Of a DNA stretch of 64,000 bases, positions 58,183 to 64,000 are shown in pieces; within the stretch, counting starts at the first letter, position 1; every line of letters starts with the position of its first letter. The DNA is from Phialophora verrucosa (taxonomy: Eukaryota; Ascomycota; Eurotiomycetes; Chaetothyriales; Herpotrichiellaceae). Below the pieces are notes generated by a model. It worked only from the letters and a program-made list of their open reading frames with translations, made no database searches and was not told the DNA's origin. The stretch is taken from assembly GCA_002099365.1 (NCBI GenBank), contig MSED01000014.1, forward strand, positions 620,001 to 684,000, given 5' to 3'. Position numbers and translations under genes: made by a program.

Positions 58183-59067
58183 TCAATGATCGTTCCCAGA
58201 GATCAAGTTACGATATATGGAGCTGTTCGATACCTCAGCTTCCCACAATGGCCACGGTTTGACGGCTCCCATCCCAGTCGTGGTTCCTGTGTCGTGTGCT
58301 TCTCTCGCACTGAAGTATCTCACACTGCCGCCCAAACTCCTCGCACTCATCTGGACTTTCGCATTTTGCTGGGTGTAGATGCTGTTGAAGATGCACATCT
58401 CCAGACTCTCTGCGGTCACAACCATTCCATGGCCTCTCATAAGCACAACAGGATGTTTGACCTGCCCTTGGTCTCCTAGAGCTCGCGCCAGGGAGGATGC
58501 AAGCTTTATGTTCCTGACGAGCATGTCCTGGTTGGCGGACGGATCATGTTGGTAGACTGAAGCCGCGTCCCATACTGGCACAGCAGTGCCGAGAAATCCG
58601 GCCATGTGAAAACAGGCTGCCAATGGAACTGAAGATATTGAAAATGGCACGACTTCCAGACTGTGTGAGTGTACCACTGATTGGACGGCTGGATACGCTT
58701 TGTATACCTCTGAGTGGATGAAGCGCTCTGAAAACCCTGCCGAAAGTCAACACAATCCAGTAGCCAGAGGCGATGCCGCGCACAGCGGAACAGCGTCTGT
58801 GATAGGTGGTAGCATACCTCTCGGAGCGTCAGGTCTCACTGGTTGCCCGTCTTCTATCTTGTAAATGATGAGGTCTTCGATGCTTGCAACCAAGGCCGGT
58901 GCGAGGTATCTCGACATCAAGAATGTCGACTTGGAAAGGCGCACCGAGAGATGTCCGTATGCGTCTACAAGATTGTGTTGATGAAGCATATGACAACCGT
59001 CTACATATCTCCTCAACAGAGCAGGCGAGACCTTGGACAGTTCTGTCACGGCATCTGTCTCCTCCAT
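58183..59067 (-). CDS. Class II aldolase/adducin-family protein
   Basis: Two exons on the minus strand: 58818-59067 and 58183-58736 (267 aa); the 81-nt intron separates DAPR from GFSERFIHSEVY. A zinc enzyme family: fuculose-1-phosphate-type aldolases and aromatic decarboxylases such as 3,4-dihydroxyphthalate decarboxylase. Visible features: HNLVDAYGHLSVRL, the paired metal histidines in VVHSHSLEVVP, FHMAGFLGTAVPVWD, and the third metal histidine in VLMRGHGMVV. The C-terminal part reads WPLWEAEVSNSSIYRNL. All ligands are present, in contrast to the broken relative at 54222-55139. Substrate unknown; the neighbourhood favours an aromatic or hydroxyacid substrate over a sugar phosphate, but that is inference. 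Confidence 0.9.
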
Positions 59068-59859
59068 AACGTCTGCTTCTCAGTGATTCTCGAGGCAATA
59101 GTCAACAGACTTTACCGTACCTGATGTGGTTATGTTTCTATACTGGTGGATCCTGGGCGGACATCAAGTGTTGGTCACACTGTGGCTTGCTGTGCTCGGA
59201 TCCGGGGACATGAGCCAAACATGGAGGATTTCTCGGCTGCTTGTTCCGCAGATTCGGGGGCCATCAGCCGGGCAACTGTGGGAGGAGGTGGCGAATTGCA
59301 CGGGCAAACTGCTGTAGCATCTGTGAGGTAGCAGGATGTCCACATCGGTGCACGGCGTATAGGAAATTAATCTGGAGCATCTGCGGTTGCAAAAATTAAT
59401 AGAACGCAGAAATGAAAAGTGGCCGTAGCGGAGTTCCTGGGCGTCTCTGTGTTGGCAATTACTTCTCCCCAAGCATGGCGCAAGGGGCAGCTGTGCTCAA
59501 CCAGAACAACCGCCTAAGTCAGGGCTGGAGGCCCCGCGGCCCCAACTATTGCGCCCTCCAATCTCAACTGACTCAGGCCTGTATTCTCTAATGTACTTGT
59601 CCGCTTAATCATCAATTGCAACTTTCTCCGAGATTTCAGTTGCGACGGCTGACCAATCCTCTCCTATTGCAAAGCGCGAGATTGGGTGAGTAGTTTCATC
59701 AGAACACTTTACGCCGGCATTTTAACATCGCACTAGAGAAGATTCACGCCGCATCATGAACTCAGGTTGAACCTATATCGAATTAAAGCTGTGTTAAGAG
59801 TGCAGCAGTCTATACGATTTGGAGGATGAGAGGCGGGAGTGGCCCACAAAGATCTCGCC
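59068..59859. promoter_or_regulatory. Divergent promoter region
   Basis: About 790 bp between the aldolase (minus) and the second Zn2Cys6 gene (plus), read from their divergent starts. A shared control region would sit here. No gene seen. Confidence 0.5.
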
Positions 59860-61614
59860 ATGGGAATCAAAGGATGCTGGACTTGCAGAGGTAAACACAT
59901 CAAGAGTGGACAAGCTGCCATACGGACGTTAATGGACTGATCCCTGCTCAGAGCGCAAGGTTCGATGTGACTCGCAGTGGCCGAGCTGTGGCAACTGCAC
60001 GAAGGCGCGGCGCGTCTGTCAAGGCTATGGCATCCAGCTGTCCTGGCCTCGAGATGGCGACAAAAAGAGAGCAATAATCTCGCGAGACACGCTCCGCGCA
60101 GTGAACGCTCTTCAACCAAATGTCAGGAGGTTCTTGAATACATCCTCCTGGGACATATCGCTATCGGAGGAACTAGAGAACAGGAGCACTTCTGGTGAAA
60201 ATCACCTCCGAGACACACTGTCAAGCCGCTGGGTACTAAACGGTAGTTACCTGTAGCTCCTTACCGTCGTACCATGAAACTCCCTCGTCCGACTTATCTA
60301 TCGCCCACCGTCATAAACAGAGAAGAGTCGCATTTACTGGGGTTCTGTATGTAGAGTGACTCTCCCGACCTAATCACTTTACTGACCAAAGCATCCCAGT
60401 CAATCAATCAAGATCACTGATACTAGGACCAACCGACGAGGAGGCTTTGGCACAATTTATCTTGAGGACTGCCTTCTCAGATCCGTCCGAGGTGACCAAT
60501 CCGGTCCTACAAGGCGTGTTTGCTCTCGCATCACTACAGCTTCACGGTAGCGTGAAGAGCTTTCGCTACAAGCACCTTGTCATATCATCAGTTAAAGAGT
60601 CAAACAACTGGCTCGACGAGAAGACGCTGCTTCAGAACTTGATGGCAACGATGCTATTGTATCATTATGAGGTAGTATAACCCGGCCTGCACAGGCTTGC
60701 CGTGACCTGCTAATGATCACAGCTCTCACTCGGATCGAACTCTAAAGGGAGTTGGGTCATATATCTATGCGCTGTGAAAAGGATTATCAACACGTCACCG
60801 GCAATCCACAAGCTGGTTCGGCAAGAATACTCGGTCTTCCTAGATTGGATTTATTATCACGACGCCCTCTCCGAGTTCACAGTCAGACATTGGGTTGTAC
60901 CCTATGAAGGTTGCAACTTTGCTCCAACAGCAAAATCACCCAGAGCCATCGAGGGCCGCGGTTCAACGGTAAATGGAAGCCTTTTGCACTTTCCTCGGCA
61001 TCATCTAATACTGCGGCCAGGTAGAGGACAACAACATCGGTTGTCCAACCGATGTGCTCGAGCTCATTGTACATGCATGTAGACGAGCTATCGTCGCAAA
61101 ACCATCCGAGATGACTCATGCGGATGCTGGAATGGAGCGCATGAAGGTGTTGGAACAGAACATTTCCAAGGCAGTGGGAAACTATGGCCCTATCCACGGA
61201 CCATCTGCTACCCCGATAGACCGGAATACTATGGTCTCGGATCTCCATCGACTCGCGTGCTTGATATATGTCAATCGGGCGGTCCATTGCGTTTCCGGGA
61301 CAGAATTCCGTCACAGACGACTTGTGAGAGAGGGAATTTTGCTGTTGACCAAGATGAGAACATGCCAGAACGCGTGGCCATTATTCATTATCGCCTGTGA
61401 AGCAGTTGACGACGGTCAGCGCCTTGCTATCCTTGACGTCTTTGAACAAAGTCGGCGAGATCGAAGACGGAGGTCCAGCCACATTCACTTTATTCAGCAT
61501 ATGGTTGAAGCTGTGTGGAACCAGCATGAACTCAACGTGGAGCGTCAAGTCGATTATCTGACAATCTTCGATGCGGTTGTTGGTGGAGTTCCATTCGTAC
61601 CACCATTTGCCTGA
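59860..61614 (+). CDS. Second Zn2Cys6 transcription factor (Fungal_trans_2-like)
   Basis: Six exons: 59860-59890, 59952-60194, 60257-60346, 60400-60671, 60723-60968, 61021-61614 (491 aa). The zinc cluster starts almost at the N-terminus: C6-x2-C9-x6-C16-x6-C23-x2-C26-x6-C33, with intron 1 between CWTCR and ERKVRC. This N-terminal position, and the long helical region with DEEALAQFILRTAF, QGVFALASLQLHG and TLLQNLMATMLLYHYE, fit the Fungal_trans_2 group rather than the classical fungal_trans group used by the neighbour. Introns 2 and 3 were placed by phase and by TACTAAAC/branch-like sequence; the frame closes over all six exons. Divergent from the aldolase gene and convergent with the SDR gene. 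Confidence 0.85.
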
Positions 61615-61659
61615 GTCTAGTCCGATATTCTCTCGAGATTTTCCCATCCAGCTTCTAGA

Positions 61660-62702
61660 CTAGAACCAATCATTATTTCCGTGATGTGATACAAACTTCC
61701 CACTGTCTGCCTCCGTCAAGCTCTGAATCACCTGAAGCTGATCGGTGACTGATTCCTCGACCGAAATCGGTCCATTGACGCCTTGGTCGAGCTTACGAAA
61801 CGCACTTAGAATGAGTTTGCGTATGGCCGGGTCGCCTGTGACTTCTCGGGCTGTCCTGAGTCAGTCATCTGTACCCGACACGACTCACCTGTGTAATATT
61901 GGACTTACCAGCATCTGTGTCTACCCACCCTGGACTCAGAGACAGCGTCTTGATGCCCTCTTGGGCCAATTCCGTGCCGAACTTGGTGGTGACGATGTTC
62001 ATGCCAGCCTTGCTGACAGAATATCCCAGCACGTTGGTAACGCCCGTGACACGATTGAACTCGAGGTCTCCGCTCGGACTGGAAATGAATATGATCTTCT
62101 TCTCTTTGCCGTTTCGCACGAGGTTGAGGAAGGAGTTGATGACGAATATGTTGCAGATTAGGTTGGCTTTGACATTCTCATTGATCTCCTTCTCAAGCGC
62201 CTCCTCCTTGCCGTGACTGCACTGTGTCAGCATGATGGAAGTCGCAAGCTCCTGGAGGCCCGTTCACTCACAAAGCACTTGGCGGCAGCACGCTGGTCTC
62301 CGGCGATGCGGAGCCAGCGTTGAGAATCAAGACATCAAGCGAACCAGCCGTGACTTTAGAGACTTCAGCGGCAGCCTGGTCCAACTTCCTCGGGTCTGCG
62401 ATATCGGTCACAACAATATGGATGTTTTTGCGCTTTGCAGCAAGCTCCTCAAGCGGACCGGCAGTTCCTCGACTTCGAATGATGGCAAACACTTGGTTCT
62501 TCGGATCGACGGACTTGGGCGGGCGCAGTCAGTGGCATGCCTTTGTCGTGACTACAATGGTAGCGGTAGACTCACAAGATTATCGACGAAGCCGAGCTGC
62601 AAAGATGCTCCTGTTAGCATTTGAAGATGTGATAGTAGTGTTTGATCTGGGGAAGCCTACTCCGATGCCTCGTGTCGCGCCGGTGATAGCCCATGACACC
62701 AT
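61660..62702 (-). CDS. Short-chain dehydrogenase/reductase
   Basis: Five exons on the minus strand: 62661-62702, 62576-62596, 62272-62513, 61909-62216, 61660-61850 (267 aa). A classical-size SDR: cofactor loop TGATRGIG at 7-14, VVTDIADPRKLDQ, LILNAGSA (NAG motif), IIFISSPSG with the catalytic Ser, and Y167-S-V-S-K171 in the YxxxK site, followed by SPGWVDTDA. It ends GKFVSHHGNNDW, common in fungal NAD(P)H SDRs related to YMR226C/sniffer-like proteins. Exon 2 is a 21-nt micro-exon. The last acceptor (61851) was chosen among three nearby AGs because it keeps the frame and gives AAREVTGDP; it is less certain than the rest. Confidence 0.88.
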
Positions 62703-64000
62703 TTTCAGATTCTTCAATATTAGGCAGGTATTAGTGACCGGGACAGAGTGTCGAAGAGGGTTTGGATGATCCGGATCGTTTTATTCGGTTCGTTCGGGTT
62801 GTGTGATGGGTCGAGAGAAGGGGCGGCTGTCGCCATCATCTTATACCCGTCGCGATCTGCCAGGGAAGTGAGAGGTACCTGGTCGAATATACTGTAATCA
62901 GTGGAAAGTATTTGCGAAGTAACATTAATAATTTATTCTTGGGATGTTCGCTGATACTGTCAATAACGGATGGCAGTAGAATTATGTAAAGTCAGGCAAC
63001 TATTTCCGACTCTTGGGCAAACATTGAAGGCTAGGAAGAAGCCGCTGAAGAAATCTGCCCTCAATTTCCACAGCGTTGGGTCGTTGTCAATAGGACCATT
63101 AGATACAAAAGCATTCAGCTACGTTAATCAACAGTGCCTACCGCGCACCGGGGGTCCTGATACATAATTATCCATAGGGCATCTCGCATGCTTCAGTGAT
63201 ACTCCGAGATCGTGCTATGGACATTTACACAATGCAACAGCACTCGGCCTTACAGTGAAAGGCCATTACTACATACATACATACATATGTATATATATAT
63301 ACCCCGAACTGTGCTTTGTCCCTTACTATTTTCGTTCAGGAAAGGGAGCACGGCCGCCTGAATCGCACGAGTGACGGAGCATCGAGGGCGCCCCGGCTGA
63401 CCACGGGGAGGGTCAAGGGAGCCACGGCAGAGTACGTGGAACACCGGGGGGAGTACTGAGGGAGGACGCCCGAGCACTGCAGAAGCCAGTTCAGGCTCAG
63501 GTGCCCTTTTGGGCCCTCGGCTACAGTTGCCCAGCCGTGCTCTTAGTAGCCTACTGCCTGGCGTGGTGACACGTTCAATCCTGGCGTTTATGGCAAGTTT
63601 TCAGTTCAAGAATTCGAAAGGTTTTTGACCTATTTAGCAGAGTACTACCCGATCATCTGCGAGGTGCAGACATACCAATGAACGAATCGTCTATAGCTAG
63701 TGTTTACAAATTTATGATACCGATTGACATAGCAGGTAGCGCCTTGGTAACTACACTTACCGCTATATAATACTTAATTATAAGTAATAAAGCTCATCCC
63801 TAGTTTAATATAACTCTTATACTTTCAGTCTATATATTGTACGGGTGTTGATGGGGGTGAGGTTACCCTCACTCGTCTCGGCCAGGCAGGTTAAGAAGGT
63901 ATATTAGTGGCATCCATCGTCAACGACCAAAACAACCAACAACTAAACTCGCGTGCTCTCTATGCGTGTGGTAACGTCTGCTCTCGCCAGCACCGTCTCG
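62703..64000. other. Gene-free right end with simple repeats and an AT-rich stretch
   Basis: No gene recognised. It holds a CATA/TATA microsatellite at about 63270-63301 and an AT-rich tract (63690-63840) with many TA dinucleotides. Confidence 0.5.
63270..63301. repeat. CATA/TA microsatellite
   Basis: Consecutive CATA units run into a TATATATA stretch. Low-complexity DNA with no further evidence. Confidence 0.8.

Noticed and set aside
1..64000. CRISPR arrays, bacterial operons, transposase genes, rRNA genes
   Set aside because: None is present: no spaced direct repeats, no transposase or reverse transcriptase motifs and no rRNA sequence seen on either strand.

Overview
The window is nuclear DNA of a filamentous ascomycete. 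Its genes are split by short introns (about 45 to 230 nt) with fungal splice sites. Recognisable Pezizomycotina genes include the DASH subunit Ask1, an alpha-aminoadipate-pathway homocitrate synthase, a Clr5-domain protein, Zn2Cys6 regulators, a chitin synthase-like enzyme and a histidine acid phosphatase. The number of MFS transporters and Zn2Cys6 regulators would fit Eurotiomycetes such as Chaetothyriales, but the sequence alone does not fix the order. I rebuilt exons by hand. For every spliced model the exon lengths sum to a multiple of three, and most junctions restore conserved family motifs.

0-21 kb: a gene-poor left end, then a Dal5-type permease (2392-4365), a tRNA-Arg(ACG) (5517-5588, minus), a DHA1 drug/polyamine-type MFS (6957-8666, minus), a ketopantoate reductase-like gene (9851-10879), an alpha/beta hydrolase (10959-11741, minus), homocitrate synthase with a TGACTCA promoter element (13305-14919), sphingosine-1-phosphate lyase (15442-17253) and a pepsin-fold membrane protein without catalytic aspartates (17981-20034, minus).

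21-46 kb: mostly housekeeping. It holds an SRP40/Nopp140 nucleolar protein, a secreted histidine acid phosphatase, an OB-fold protein, GDP-mannose pyrophosphorylase, a Clr5-domain protein, Ask1 head to head with a conserved TM-anchored protein, a chitin synthase-like GT2, an Hsp110 chaperone and a peroxisomal 3-ketoacyl-CoA thiolase with an N-terminal PTS2.

47-63 kb: an accessory block that looks catabolic. It has a 4,5-dihydroxyphthalate decarboxylase-like protein, a DHA1-type MFS, a salicylate-hydroxylase-like FAD monooxygenase, a broken class II aldolase, a Zn2Cys6 regulator, an intact class II aldolase of the same family, a second and different Zn2Cys6 regulator, and a short-chain dehydrogenase. 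I infer a candidate aromatic-carboxylate utilisation cluster; transporter, hydroxylase, two decarboxylase/aldolase-type enzymes, dehydrogenase and local regulators are all present. Substrate and co-regulation are unproven. The last 1.3 kb is gene-free and AT-rich in part.
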